Shown: in pieces, positions 34,913 through 42,470 of the stretch
How positions within the stretch are numbered: position 1 is the stretch's first letter
How the letters are laid out: every line of letters begins with the position of its first letter
Origin: an uncultured Bacteroidales bacterium
GTDB taxonomy: Bacteria > Bacteroidota > Bacteroidia > Bacteroidales > UBA932
Reading direction: 5' to 3'
Length of the DNA: 64,000 nucleotides
NCBI GenBank assembly: GCA_900318015.1
Contig: ONJB01000010.1
Span: 1 to 64,000, forward strand
Translations under genes and position numbers: made by a program
The notes under the pieces: model-generated
The model's database searches: none
The model's input: only the letters and a program-made list of their open reading frames with translations
Told to the model about the DNA's origin: nothing

Positions 34913-37804
34913 CTAGAAGACCATGTTAAGGGCGGCCTGCTGCGCGCGGGCGCTGTGGCCGGCGTTCATCTTGCCGAAGTTCCACTTGACGCCGAACAGG
35001 ACGTATCGGCCCATCACGAGGCGGTAGGAATCCTCCTCATAATTGGCGGTCACCGTGTGCGTGAGGTTCCGGGTCTGGTTCAGGATGTCATGGACGCTGA
35101 GACTCAGGTTGAAAGCGCCGATGCTCTTGGTGATTTCCGCGTTCCATTGCCATTCCGGGAGGCCGTAGCCGGCCGAATACCCTTTGTAGAAGACATAGTC
35201 CAGGTCGCTTTCAATCTCGAACTCGTGCTTGGTCGTATAGGAAACCTCTCCCCCGAAGCGCGTGTCCAGCGTGTTCATGTTGACGCTCGGATCCAGCGAG
35301 TAGCGGGAGATCCGGCCGTTGATGCCGGCGTTCGCGGAGAAGGACCAGCGTTCCTGGTTGTACCGGACGGTCATGCGGGCATACGGAGTGAACGAGCGCG
35401 TGCGGCTTTCTTCGAAGCTGCTTGCGCCGCCGTAGAACCGGTTGCCTTCCGCGTCTCCCCAGAAATCTTCCAGGAAGGCCGAATAGTCGAAGTGGTCCTT
35501 GTCCAGGCCCGGAAGCGACTTCCGGGTCTGGTAGCTGACGGAAGTATTGTAGCCGAACGATCCGTTGATCGTCAGGAACCAGTTTTTCTTCGCGTCCAGC
35601 GGCGTGCTGTAATTGATGAAGCTGGAAATCGTCATGCTCGGTTTCCGGGCGTTGACGGGAATGGAATACAGGATTCCGTCTCCGTCGTACCATTGCGCCG
35701 AGGTAATCGGCTTCGCATTCACCTGCCCGCTGAAATAGGCCATCAGGGTGGAGAATTTCTCCCGGTTGTTCCGCGTCCAGTTCGCCGAGAAATAGTTGTA
35801 GGAATAAGGCTTCAGATACACGTTGCCGAGGGTCAGCCGGGACGGGTTGGCGATGGTCAGCACGGGCAGCATCCGTTCCGCGGAAGGCCGCTGGCTGAAA
35901 GCGGAAGAACTGACTGTCAACCGGTTGATTCCTTTGTTATACTGAAAATTGAGGGACGGCGCCACATACCAGTACCACTGGTCCTTGCCGGTGGTTTCCT
36001 CGATGCCATAGCTCTTGGAGAAGGTCTCGTTCAGGGTGCCGATCGCGCGGGCGCCGACCGTGATCCAGCTGCCCGTCCCGAACTTGTACTGGGCCGTGAC
36101 GTCATATTGCTGTCTCAGGTAGTCGGACCGGCTGACCGACGAGTAGTAGTCGTTCCGCCCGGCCGGATCGAAGGCGTCCCGGACCCGGTTGCGGCGGGAC
36201 CAGTCGAGATTCGCCGAGGTGGAGAGCGTCCATTTATCGCCGAGCGGCTCCGTATACCGGATCTGGCCGTTCACCCAGGAAGAGGCCCCGTCGGACTGGT
36301 AAGTCATGGAACGGGCTTCCTGGCCGCCCGACAGGGTCAGGAGGGTGTTTTCCGCGCTCTCGCCTCCTGTTTTCTCATAGGAGGTGCCCCCGCTCAAGCC
36401 GAGGGTCCGCCCTGTCTTTCCTCCCAATTCCCGGAAGGTCATATCCGCGCTCACCTCCGCATCCTTGGAATCCGACAGGCTCCGGGTCGTGTTTTCGGAA
36501 CGGTTCATCAGGTTCTCTCCCCGGCGGGTTTCCGAGGAACTGCCGCCGAACGAGTTGGTCCGTCCATACCGGAATCCAGGCCGGACATGGAACCAGACCT
36601 TCCCGGTTTCCTTCTGGAACTCGACGTCGGCGTTCACGGAATTGGCATATTGTTTCCCGGTGTTTTCCGTCCGGGATGCCAGATTCCCGTCCTGCTGGTA
36701 GGTGGTCCGGTCGGCGCGGGTGCCGTTATCCGTATCGGTGTACTTGTAATTGACGCTGACCGTCGTTTCTACGTCCTTAATGCGGGAGGTATTGGCATTC
36801 ACGCCCAGTTGCGCGGCGGTGGTAAGGCCCTGGTCCAGGGAAGAGAAGACCTCGTCGTCATCCCCCATGCTGACCATCACGACAATGTCGGAATCGCTGA
36901 TATTCTGCACATTACCGATTACCGTCACCTGGTCTTTCTCGGTATAGGCCGACACCAGGGCGTTTCCGTTGTACAGGAAGCCGCGGTTGTCCCGGAGCGG
37001 ATCCTCGCCATCCGGAGAGCCGGCCGTCGTGCCGCCCTTGAGGCCCACGTTGCCGAACCAGCCTTTCTCGTATTCCTTCTTCAGGGCCACGTCCAGGACC
37101 TTTTCCCGGTTGCCGTCCTGGATGCCGGAAGCACGCGTCTGCTCGCTTTCCCGGTCAATCACGCGGATCTTGTCCACCACGGCCGCCGGCAGGTTGTTCA
37201 GGGCCGTGGACTGGTCATTGAAGAAGAAGGTACGCCCGCCCACGGTGAGCTTGTCGATTTCCTCGCCGTTGAACTTGACCTTGCCGTCCTCGGTGATTTC
37301 CATGCCCGGCATCCGCTTCAGCAGGTCCCGGAGCATCGCATTGGCCCCGACCCGGAAGGAGGAGGCGTTGAACTCGACCGTATCTTTCTTGACGACGATG
37401 GGGTTGCCCACATCGGTGACCGTGGCCGCCTGCAGGAAGTGCTCGTCGACCTGCATCCGGATGGTACCCATATCCACTTCCTCGTTGCGGAAGTACCGTT
37501 CCTTCACGAAGGGCTTGTACCCCATCATCTCCACGTGGAAGACATAGTTCCCGAAGGGGACTTCATCCAGTTTGGCAACGCCCAGGGTGTCCGTCAGGGT
37601 GAAATTGGTGATGATCGTGTCCTTGGCCGGAATGACATACACGGACGCGAACGCGACGGGCTCGTTGGTGAGCGAGTCCACGACGGTGGCCTTGATGTCA
37701 CTCATCCGGCCCTGGAAAATGTTGTCATTGAGGATGAACACCTGCGCCCGTGCGCCCAGGCACACGAATAGGCACAGGAGTAGCGTAGAGATAACCTTCT
37801 TCAT
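34913..37804 (-). CDS. TonB-dependent-receptor-like outer-membrane protein
   Basis: A 963-residue protein. The start chosen is ATG 37804 (MKKVISTLLLCLFVC signal peptide); the longer frame adds only non-homologous sequence. After the signal come a carboxypeptidase-regulatory-like domain (about 30-110, KATVVDSLTNEPVAFASVYV), a plug domain (about 125-215, SFRVGANAMLRDLLKRMPGMEITEDG, then VGGRTFFFND) and a large barrel ending LFGVKWNFG before a short tail. The family (outer-membrane beta-barrel 3 type) resembles SusC-like receptors, but there is no adjacent SusD, so the ligand may not be a glycan. Last of a four-gene run with BlaI, an M56-TonB protein and a TPR protein. Confidence 0.85.
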   Translation of the reverse strand: MKKVISTLLLCLFVCLGARAQVFILNDNIFQGRMSDIKATVVDSLTNEPVAFASVYVIPAKDTIITNFTLTDTLGVAKLDEVPFGNYVFHVEMMGYKPFVKERYFRNEEVDMGTIRMQVDEHFLQAATVTDVGNPIVVKKDTVEFNASSFRVGANAMLRDLLKRMPGMEITEDGKVKFNGEEIDKLTVGGRTFFFNDQSTALNNLPAAVVDKIRVIDRESEQTRASGIQDGNREKVLDVALKKEYEKGWFGNVGLKGGTTAGSPDGEDPLRDNRGFLYNGNALVSAYTEKDQVTVIGNVQNISDSDIVVMVSMGDDDEVFSSLDQGLTTAAQLGVNANTSRIKDVETTVSVNYKYTDTDNGTRADRTTYQQDGNLASRTENTGKQYANSVNADVEFQKETGKVWFHVRPGFRYGRTNSFGGSSSETRRGENLMNRSENTTRSLSDSKDAEVSADMTFRELGGKTGRTLGLSGGTSYEKTGGESAENTLLTLSGGQEARSMTYQSDGASSWVNGQIRYTEPLGDKWTLSTSANLDWSRRNRVRDAFDPAGRNDYYSSVSRSDYLRQQYDVTAQYKFGTGSWITVGARAIGTLNETFSKSYGIEETTGKDQWYWYVAPSLNFQYNKGINRLTVSSSAFSQRPSAERMLPVLTIANPSRLTLGNVYLKPYSYNYFSANWTRNNREKFSTLMAYFSGQVNAKPITSAQWYDGDGILYSIPVNARKPSMTISSFINYSTPLDAKKNWFLTINGSFGYNTSVSYQTRKSLPGLDKDHFDYSAFLEDFWGDAEGNRFYGGASSFEESRTRSFTPYARMTVRYNQERWSFSANAGINGRISRYSLDPSVNMNTLDTRFGGEVSYTTKHEFEIESDLDYVFYKGYSAGYGLPEWQWNAEITKSIGAFNLSLSVHDILNQTRNLTHTVTANYEEDSYRLVMGRYVLFGVKWNFGKMNAGHSARAQQAALNMVF

Positions 37805-37833
37805 AGCGGCGGATTTCGCTGCAATAATTGAGC

Positions 37834-39012
37834 CTATGGCTCTTCCATGAATTTCTCGGCCCGGATGTACTTCAGGTTGTCGGCAGCGAACTCGTAGCCC
37901 CGGGAGCCGGGGCGGGCGACTTTCAGGTACTTCTCGTACCATTCGATGGCCGCCTTGTACTCCTTCTTCTGCTGGTAGCAGTAGGCGATGGTGGAGAGGG
38001 CCGATATGAGCTTGGGGTTGTATCGGTAGGCTTCCTTGTAATGGGCGATGGCCAGGTCCCAGGCATCCTCCCGGCCGTAGTAGCCCAGGGCATATTGCTG
38101 GTGGATGCGGGACATCGTGACCGGGTCCGGTTCCAGCATCTCCAAGGCCTTGTCCAGCCAGGGCTTGACTTCCCGTTCAAACGGGCGGACGGCCTCCTTT
38201 TTCACGGCGGCGATGGAATAGGCCAGGTTCACGTCGCTGGAATCAATCTGCCAGGCCTTCTGGAGCTCCTCCTCTGCCCGGTAGATGACCAGGGTGTGCC
38301 AATAGCTCTGTCCCAGGTAGTAGTGGATAGGATAGGTGTCGTTGCCAATGTCTTCCTGCCGCTGGAAGATCTTGCTGGCGGCCTCGTAATCGCCCTTTCG
38401 GTAGTAGGCGAGCCCCTGGAGCGGCGCAATGGTCATATTGTCCGGATCCTCTGCCAGGAAGGGTTCGCTCTGGGCAATCGCCTCGTCGTACTTTTCCTTG
38501 TCGATGAGAATGCCCACCGCCTTGGACAGGACCGTTTCGTTCATCGGCTTCTGGGCCAGGGATCGGCGGTAGTACCAGAGGGCCGAATCGACCTGCTCCA
38601 GCTGCCGGAAGGAGTCCCCCACGAAACTCAGGACCGCCGGAATGGAATCCCGCTGCAGGACCGCCCGCCCCGCCTGGATGCTCTGGGAATAGGCCTTCAG
38701 CCGAGAATAGGCCTGCATCAGGCGGATGTGGTAGAGGATGTTGTCCGGAGACTTGGACGAGAGCAGGAAATAGGTCCCGGCGGCATCCTCGTAGGCGCCG
38801 CTCTGGAAATGGCAGTCGGCGAGTTCCGCGAGCACGCCCTCGTCCATCGCGCCCGGCTGCACCAGGGCCGACAGTTTCTCGATGGCATCATCCGTCCGAT
38901 AGATGCTCTTGAGATACCGGGCCTCGGCCAGCACGGAGTCGCGATGCGTGGTCTGCGCCTGCAGGGTGGCGGCGCAGACCAGCAGGGCGGCGGTCAGCAG
39001 GCGGCGTTTCAT
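37834..39012 (-). CDS. secreted tetratricopeptide-repeat protein
   Basis: A 392-residue protein with signal peptide MKRRLLTAALLVCAATLQAQ. The rest is a solenoid of about eight TPR-like helix pairs, the clearest being YYRRSLAQKPMNETVLSKAVG, AYYRKGDYEAASKIFQRQEDI and AIAHYKEAYRYNPKLISALS. TPR arrays bind protein partners. Its position between the M56-TonB gene (4-base overlap) and the outer-membrane receptor (29-base gap) suggests a periplasmic adaptor for that system. No enzyme motif is seen. Confidence 0.82.
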   Translation of the reverse strand: MKRRLLTAALLVCAATLQAQTTHRDSVLAEARYLKSIYRTDDAIEKLSALVQPGAMDEGVLAELADCHFQSGAYEDAAGTYFLLSSKSPDNILYHIRLMQAYSRLKAYSQSIQAGRAVLQRDSIPAVLSFVGDSFRQLEQVDSALWYYRRSLAQKPMNETVLSKAVGILIDKEKYDEAIAQSEPFLAEDPDNMTIAPLQGLAYYRKGDYEAASKIFQRQEDIGNDTYPIHYYLGQSYWHTLVIYRAEEELQKAWQIDSSDVNLAYSIAAVKKEAVRPFEREVKPWLDKALEMLEPDPVTMSRIHQQYALGYYGREDAWDLAIAHYKEAYRYNPKLISALSTIAYCYQQKKEYKAAIEWYEKYLKVARPGSRGYEFAADNLKYIRAEKFMEEP

Positions 39013-40493
39013 TTTTTCTTGGAAGTGAACTCTACGACTCCGTAGCGTGCTTTCTCGCCATATTTCTCGATGGCCTTTTCGTCTTTCAGGACTTGGATGG
39101 ACTCTATGGTCTCCAGGTTGACGTCTTTCCGGTTGACGGGTTTACCGTCCAGAACGAAGAGTACGGAATCTGCCAGGGCGCCCCGGATGAAGACATCATT
39201 GGCGTCGCCAGTCACGTGGATGGACGCGGTTTTCGGCTCGGTCTTTTCGCCACTCAGCTTAAAGATGACCGGGAAAGTATAGGTGACCTTGACGGGCTCG
39301 CCCTTGACATAGCCGGGCGTCCAGTCCGGGGAGGCGGATACGACGCGGAGCGCCTCGGCATCCAGGTCGGGGTTCACACCGCGGAGGACTTTGGTGTCAC
39401 GGACCGAGCCGTCGGGATAGACGGTGAATTGCAACGTCACGCGCCCCTGGACGCCCGCGTCTTTGGCGGCCTGCGGGTACTTGAGGTTCTCATTGACCCA
39501 TTTGGAGAATTCGATGGCTTCGCCGCCGTTGAAAGTCGGCTTGACCTCGACGGTCGCAAAAGGAACCACCTTGGTCGTATCGGGGAGAGCGGCCGGTGCC
39601 GTTTCAGAGAGGACCGTCTCGGACAGGTCGGAGGAGACGACCTTGGCGCGGACGGGGTTGCACAGGAACATGGTTCCCGCGAGGAAGGGGAGGATGGCGA
39701 GCCAGGAGAGGCGCTTCCATCCGGAGGAGGGGGATTTGAGCATCATGTCGATTCGGTTTTTGAGTTTGGCGTGCTGGAATCCGTTTGCCAGGGTGAAGCG
39801 CTTGTCCCCGACGGCTTTCCGCACCAGAAGAAGTTGATATTGGGTAGCATCGATGCCATGATTGAGGACGGCGTCATCGGCCTCATACTCGTGCAGGAGC
39901 TTGAGTTCGCTGAGGGTAATCCAAACGAGGGGATTGAACCAATGGACCAGCGTGACCGCCGTAAAAAGGAGGATATCAAGGGTATGGGCCTGGCGGATGT
40001 GGGCCTCCTCGTGGAGGCGGATCACCGGATTCGTTTCCGCATCCTTCCGGCTCATGACAATGGTCCGGCCCCAGCTGAAGGAGGGGACATCGGCCTCGGT
40101 CAATACGAGCCTGGTGCCGTCGTCCAGGCGCGTGGCGGCGCCTTTCCGGATGGTCCGATACATCCGGACCATCGCGACGGCGGTCCAGCCCAAAACGGCG
40201 AGGAAGCCGATGGCGTAGAGGAGTTCCAGGTAGGGGAAGGGGGAGGCAGCGGACGGGCCGGCCGTCAGCGCCGGCTCGGAAGCCGTCTCGGTCAGTGGCC
40301 CGACCATGAGGAACGGTACTTCCACCGTCCGGAGCCGCAGCAACGGCAGCAGGAAGCACACAAGCGTTCCCGCCAACAGCAGGATGCGGTTCAGGCGGAA
40401 GAAGGTCGTCCTGCGCATCACCAGCAGGAAGAATGCGTAGAACAGGGCCAGGTACAGGCTACTCCGGCCGATATATAAAAGGAACGGTGTCAT
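39009..40493 (-). CDS. M56 family (BlaR1-like) metallopeptidase with TonB C-terminal domain
   Basis: A 494-residue integral membrane protein. The N-terminal part has membrane segments (LYIGRSSLYLALFYAFFLLV, ILLLAGTLVCFLLPLL, YAIGFLAVLGWTAVAMV). A cytosolic gluzincin zinc site follows, HEEAHIRQAH at about 160-169, with Glu in LLHEYEADDAVL as third ligand. After a further membrane span, residues about 310-410 are a TonB C-terminal domain (VKPTFNGGEAIEFSKWVNENLKYP) and about 420-494 a plug-like segment. In BlaR1/MecR1 the M56 domain senses a signal and inactivates the paired BlaI repressor. It overlaps blaI by 4 bases, so regulation of this operon by BlaI is the expected circuit; the signal is unknown. 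Confidence 0.87.
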   Translation of the reverse strand: MTPFLLYIGRSSLYLALFYAFFLLVMRRTTFFRLNRILLLAGTLVCFLLPLLRLRTVEVPFLMVGPLTETASEPALTAGPSAASPFPYLELLYAIGFLAVLGWTAVAMVRMYRTIRKGAATRLDDGTRLVLTEADVPSFSWGRTIVMSRKDAETNPVIRLHEEAHIRQAHTLDILLFTAVTLVHWFNPLVWITLSELKLLHEYEADDAVLNHGIDATQYQLLLVRKAVGDKRFTLANGFQHAKLKNRIDMMLKSPSSGWKRLSWLAILPFLAGTMFLCNPVRAKVVSSDLSETVLSETAPAALPDTTKVVPFATVEVKPTFNGGEAIEFSKWVNENLKYPQAAKDAGVQGRVTLQFTVYPDGSVRDTKVLRGVNPDLDAEALRVVSASPDWTPGYVKGEPVKVTYTFPVIFKLSGEKTEPKTASIHVTGDANDVFIRGALADSVLFVLDGKPVNRKDVNLETIESIQVLKDEKAIEKYGEKARYGVVEFTSKKK

Positions 40494-40855
40494 TTCCGGG
40501 CGCTTTCAATCCGCGCAATCAGGTCCTTCAGCTCCTGGAGGTCCATGCGGTCCTCCTCCACGAACTGCGAGACCAGGCTCGCGTAGGAATTGTTATAATA
40601 CTGGGCCACCATCTCGCCCACGGTCTCCCCGCGGTACTGCTTCTCGGAAACCTTCACATGGTAGCGGAAAGTGTTCGCCATCGGCTCCCGCTCCAGGAAG
40701 CCTTTCTCTTCCAGGAACTTCACGAGGGTTGCCACGGTGTTGTAATGCGGCCGCGGCTCCGGCAGCAGCGCCACCAGGTCGCGGATGAAGAGGTCGCCAT
40801 GCTCCCAGAAAAGGGTCATCAGCTGCTCCTCCTTGGCTGTCAATTTCTGTCTCAT
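40490..40855 (-). CDS. BlaI/MecI/CopY-family transcriptional repressor
   Basis: A 121-residue winged-helix repressor. The start is ATG 40855 (MRQKLTAKEEQLMTLFWEHG); the longer frame reads through the promoter. Landmarks: the recognition helix region PRPHYNTVATLVKFLEEKGFLERE and the site where BlaR-type proteases cut the family (FRYHVKVSEKQY). The C-terminal helices serve dimerisation. It is the first gene of a four-gene operon with an M56 protease (4-base overlap). A perfect 7-bp dyad at the -33 position of its own promoter is the likely autoregulatory operator. The transcript appears nearly leaderless. Confidence 0.9.
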   Translation of the reverse strand: MRQKLTAKEEQLMTLFWEHGDLFIRDLVALLPEPRPHYNTVATLVKFLEEKGFLEREPMANTFRYHVKVSEKQYRGETVGEMVAQYYNNSYASLVSQFVEEDRMDLQELKDLIARIESARK

Positions 40856-40859
40856 GGTG

Positions 40860-40867
40860 CAAATATA
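40860..40867 (-). promoter_or_regulatory. -7 promoter box (TATATTTG) of the blaI operon
   Basis: A perfect TAnnTTTG match on the minus strand ending 4 bases before ATG 40855. Confidence 0.7.
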
Positions 40868-40882
40868 GACAAAAATTTCCAA

Positions 40883-40903
40883 ACTCCTAATTTTTATAGG
40901 AGT
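40883..40903. promoter_or_regulatory. probable BlaI operator
   Basis: ACTCCTA, 7 AT bases, TAGGAGT: a perfect 7-7-7 inverted repeat 15 bases upstream of the blaI -7 box, covering the -33 region. Another half-like CGGAGT follows at 40919-40924. The position and symmetry fit autorepression by a dimeric winged-helix protein. Confidence 0.6.
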
Positions 40904-41336
40904 ATTCCGTATTTTTTTCGGAGTTTCTTAGGAAACCGCCTTCCCCCTTTGTTTCTTTTCCCCTTTTCTTGTTTCTTTTTCTTTTTTCACATTCGTCACT
41001 TTGTCCTGCTCACCCTCGTCCCGCGCCGGTGTACAAGTCTCGTATGTGCACCGCTCTGCTCCTGGAACTGCGTTTCTCTGTACAAGTCTCGGCGGGGGAG
41101 ATCGATTTCGGCCTCTTCCCGAAAGACTTGAACATAATATCTCCATGGCAGGGACGTTCAGTTGCACAAGCGAGACTTGTACATGGGGGGCCGACCACCG
41201 GAAACCTCTCCACTCGGACCCATCCTCCCGCCGACACCCCCCCCGCGAATAACCACCCATGGACCAGCACCCACGCGGAGGATTCCCGCCCACCTAGAAA
41301 CACCAACGGTACCTACACACAAAAGAGACCCGAGGA
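40904..41336. other. 433-bp non-coding region between blaI operator and transposase gene
   Basis: There is no supported gene. It contains a T/C-rich stretch (about 40910-40990), the 154-bp element B (41030-41183) and 153 bases of unremarkable sequence before the transposase stop. Confidence 0.6.
41030..41183 (+). repeat. 154-bp structured element, copy B
   Basis: Arm 41030-41050, 28-base spacer, inner hairpin 41079-41134, 28-base spacer, arm 41163-41183. The left arm stem is TGTACAAG with loop TCTCG; the right arm is TGCACAAG, CGAGA, CTTGTACA. The inner stem is TGTACAAGTCTC with AGACTTGAACA. The GC-rich core (GGCGGGGGAGAT...CTTCCCG) can extend the stem. Every segment length equals copies A and C. 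Confidence 0.88.
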
Positions 41337-42272
41337 TCATAGAACGAGGCATCGACGAATCTGTGCCTCACCGGCCAGGCGGCGGCGAAAGAGTTCGCTG
41401 GCGATGTTGTTCTTCTCGCGGGCGGACAGCTGATAGACCGACCGCGCCCGACACTGCGGAACATATTGATTATCAATCAGCTCACACAGTTGCAAGTCAT
41501 TGAATCCCAGCGGCGTGCCGCGGTTCTTCTCGTTGCGGAGCATTTCGGCGATGGTCTTTTCGCGGGAGGCCGCGCGCTGTAAAACCAGATCCTCGAAGTT
41601 CTCTAGGGTGATAGGCGGGCGGCCGTTGTTATCGGCCTCCTGTTCCTGGCTCCAATCTTCACCGCTCAGACGGGTGATCAGATAGTTGAACGCTTTCGGC
41701 GTGGCATACAGATTCTCGACCACTTCCGTCTCAATGACCGACTCCCGCAGAAACACCCCCTCCACCCCCATCTTCCACTGAGGGTTGAATCTCGCCCGGC
41801 GAGGCAGGGCAGCCTTGATCTGGGCAGGCGTCAACAGCAAATCCGGCGCATACAGCTTTCCTAGCTCCTTCCGGAAATAGGCATTGGCCGAACAGAACGG
41901 CCACTCGAACGGCGTAGAGGTTATGCCATGATGGACGGAATTCCTGACGGTATAGGAAATGGCCGTCAACTTATGCTGCAAGCCCTCCAATTCCATTTTG
42001 AAATAACTCGGTTCGCCCAACGGCCCCTTTCGGCCATACTTCTCGTTGAAATAGCAAGTATAAGCCTGGCGCTTAATACGGATCAGGAGGTCTGGACATT
42101 CCGTTTCATAGCAACCATGATGATGGTTGGGAATGTCGTTCTCGGCTAGACACCGGCTGTCCGTCTTTTCCAAAGCCGAACATAAACAATTGAAGGAACG
42201 ATTCATATCTTCTACATTCCGATACATGACTTCCTGGTGGGAAGTATAACAAAGGTGATATGTCTTAAGCAT
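41337..42272 (-). CDS. REP-associated (RAYT/Y1 HUH) transposase-like protein
   Basis: A 311-residue protein from ATG 42272 (MLKTYHLCYTSHQEVMYRN); the longer frame starts inside element C. It fits the Y1/IS200-like fold in order: a first strand, the HUH-type histidine cluster NDIPNHHHG, the helix LIRIKRQAYTCYFNEKYGRKGPLGE with candidate catalytic tyrosines, and SYTVRNSVHHGITSTPFEW, the usual YxxRNPVxxG equivalent. The C-terminal half ends with a helical tail (SVYQLSAREKNNIASELFRRR, QIRRCLV) shared with Bacteroidales homologues I recall, usually annotated hypothetical or transposase. RAYTs nick and move REP hairpins. The AT-rich first spacer of element C may hold its promoter. The canonical MPNHxH is altered, so activity is uncertain. 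Confidence 0.8.
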   Translation of the reverse strand: MLKTYHLCYTSHQEVMYRNVEDMNRSFNCLCSALEKTDSRCLAENDIPNHHHGCYETECPDLLIRIKRQAYTCYFNEKYGRKGPLGEPSYFKMELEGLQHKLTAISYTVRNSVHHGITSTPFEWPFCSANAYFRKELGKLYAPDLLLTPAQIKAALPRRARFNPQWKMGVEGVFLRESVIETEVVENLYATPKAFNYLITRLSGEDWSQEQEADNNGRPPITLENFEDLVLQRAASREKTIAEMLRNEKNRGTPLGFNDLQLCELIDNQYVPQCRARSVYQLSAREKNNIASELFRRRLAGEAQIRRCLVL

Positions 42273-42292
42273 GGTGATTCTCTTATTGGCCT

Positions 42293-42446
42293 TGTACAAG
42301 TCTCGCTTGCACACGATATATATTGTGGGTTGATGTTTTTCTGTCCAAGTCTCGCCGGAAAGACCAGAAAACCAGGTATTTCGCAAAGACTTGTACACGA
42401 GACCCGGTCCTCTTGGCCGTTTCGGGGTACAAGCGAGACTTGTACA
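42293..42446 (+). repeat. 154-bp structured element, copy C
   Basis: Arm 42293-42313 (stem TGTACAAG, loop TCTCG, stem CTTGCACA), 28-base AT-rich spacer, inner hairpin 42342-42397, 28-base spacer, arm 42426-42446. The inner stem is TGTCCAAGTCTC with AGACTTGTACA. Here the left arm is the well-paired one, whereas in A and B it is the right arm, so C may be inverted relative to them. It ends 24 bases before the stop of the EEP gene. Confidence 0.88.
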
Positions 42447-42470
42447 AGGAAAATGGATGACGGCTCCCTA

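Larger units (their letters stand above)
41030..42446 (-). mobile_element. RAYT-type locus: transposase gene bracketed by two 154-bp elements
   Basis: The unit consists of element B (41030-41183), the transposase-like gene (41337-42272, minus strand) and element C (42293-42446), whose inner end is 20 bases from the gene's start codon. Both flanking elements are built on the same hairpin arms. I see no target-site duplication; the unit sits between the blaI operon and an EEP gene, and neither is disrupted. Mobility as a 1.4-kb unit is inference. Confidence 0.65.

Noticed and set aside
34685-37771. A 1,028-residue open frame on the plus strand across the receptor gene.
   Set aside because: It is an antisense shadow of the TonB-dependent-receptor-like gene, without domain signals.
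34913-37804. A SusC-type glycan receptor with a polysaccharide utilisation locus.
   Set aside because: There is no susD-like gene or glycoside hydrolase next to it; it is linked to a BlaI/M56 module instead.
39009-40855. A beta-lactam resistance locus.
   Set aside because: There is no beta-lactamase or alternative penicillin-binding protein nearby; BlaI/M56 pairs in Bacteroidota regulate many other genes.
42273-42398. An N-terminal extension of the transposase starting from a GTG inside element C.
   Set aside because: The extra 42 residues are translated repeat sequence; MLKTYHLCYTSHQEV at 42272 is the conserved start as I recall it for the family.
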